DNA of 34,285 bases from Acidobacteriota bacterium (GTDB taxonomy: Bacteria; Acidobacteriota; Terriglobia; Terriglobales; Acidobacteriaceae): the NCBI GenBank assembly GCA_031296115.1, contig JARLGI010000072.1:1-34285 (forward strand). The letters are read 5' to 3'. The translations under genes and the position numbers were made by a program. This document shows positions 34,192-34,285 of this stretch, piece by piece. Positions within the stretch are counted from its first letter, which is position 1. Each line of letters begins with the position of its first letter. The notes under the pieces were generated by a model that did no database searches, had not been told where the DNA came from, and worked only from the letters and a program-made list of their open reading frames with translations.

Positions 34192-34285
34192 CGGCCGGGA
34201 TCTCTAGGTCACGGAGCGCCGCTTGCGGCAAGCGGCTCCAAGGGTCTGCCGAAAACTACGTTACAATGAAATGGCGCCATCGTGG

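Overview
The window is GC-rich, gene-dense chromosomal DNA. Gene content and style point to an acidobacterium close to Terriglobia/Koribacteraceae. The pointers are B12-dependent ribonucleotide reductase, class II KdsA, a PEP-CTERM remnant, an S24-type regulator remnant, ergothioneine genes, many intergenic palindromic repeats, and frequent GTG/TTG starts. This placement is inferred from gene families; no rRNA or marker phylogeny was available. I see no tRNA, rRNA, CRISPR array or intact transposase.

Layout. (1) 1-2661: the 5' part of nrdJ on the minus strand (it runs off the left edge), with a long leader and a promoter carrying two NrdR-like boxes. (2) 2662-5212: two paralogous secreted proteins of unknown family flank a small membrane protein plus XRE regulator; three of these four genes form one tightly coupled operon. 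(3) 5541-6607: two secreted Cys/His-rich proteins, the second metallothionein-like, ending in a strong terminator. (4) 6915-9835: ahcY and metK (SAM cycle), with a compact structured leader before metK. (5) 10034-13749: an 87-bp tandem duplication, kdsA, a frameshifted monooxygenase-like remnant and pyrG. (6) 13818-16793: a broken PEP-CTERM gene, a hemerythrin-like protein, an S24-regulator remnant and a sigma-region-4-like regulator with small Cys-motif proteins. (7) 17093-21246: a molybdopterin oxidoreductase, a cytochrome b, panE (opposite strand), an exported MsrA and a Tat-type MsrB. Together these look like an extracytoplasmic methionine sulfoxide repair locus. (8) 21332-24063: a three-gene operon for a coiled-coil protein, a membrane protein joining a possible roadblock-like domain to an OmpA domain, and a Ras/Rab-like small GTPase. 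This is my leading candidate for an undescribed system. (9) 24064-26740: a secreted BNR-repeat protein, an FmdE-like protein and a secreted unknown in one minus-strand run. (10) 26935-34191: a GT2 glycosyltransferase, egtB-egtD (ergothioneine), an Smr-like protein, a PilZ protein overlapping a LuxR-type regulator with a degenerate receiver, a multiply broken serine hydrolase, and bacterioferritin.

Common themes are redox and metal stress handling (MsrA/MsrB, Mo/heme pair, ergothioneine, hemerythrin, ferritin, Cys-rich proteins), SAM and nucleotide metabolism, and heavy intergenic repeat load. At least three repeat families occur more than once inside the window. One is about 145-154 bp long with terminal inverted repeats, and its hairpin arms differ in sequence between copies but still pair. 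Four genes carry frameshifts or stops. These may be true decay or assembly error, and only read data can tell.
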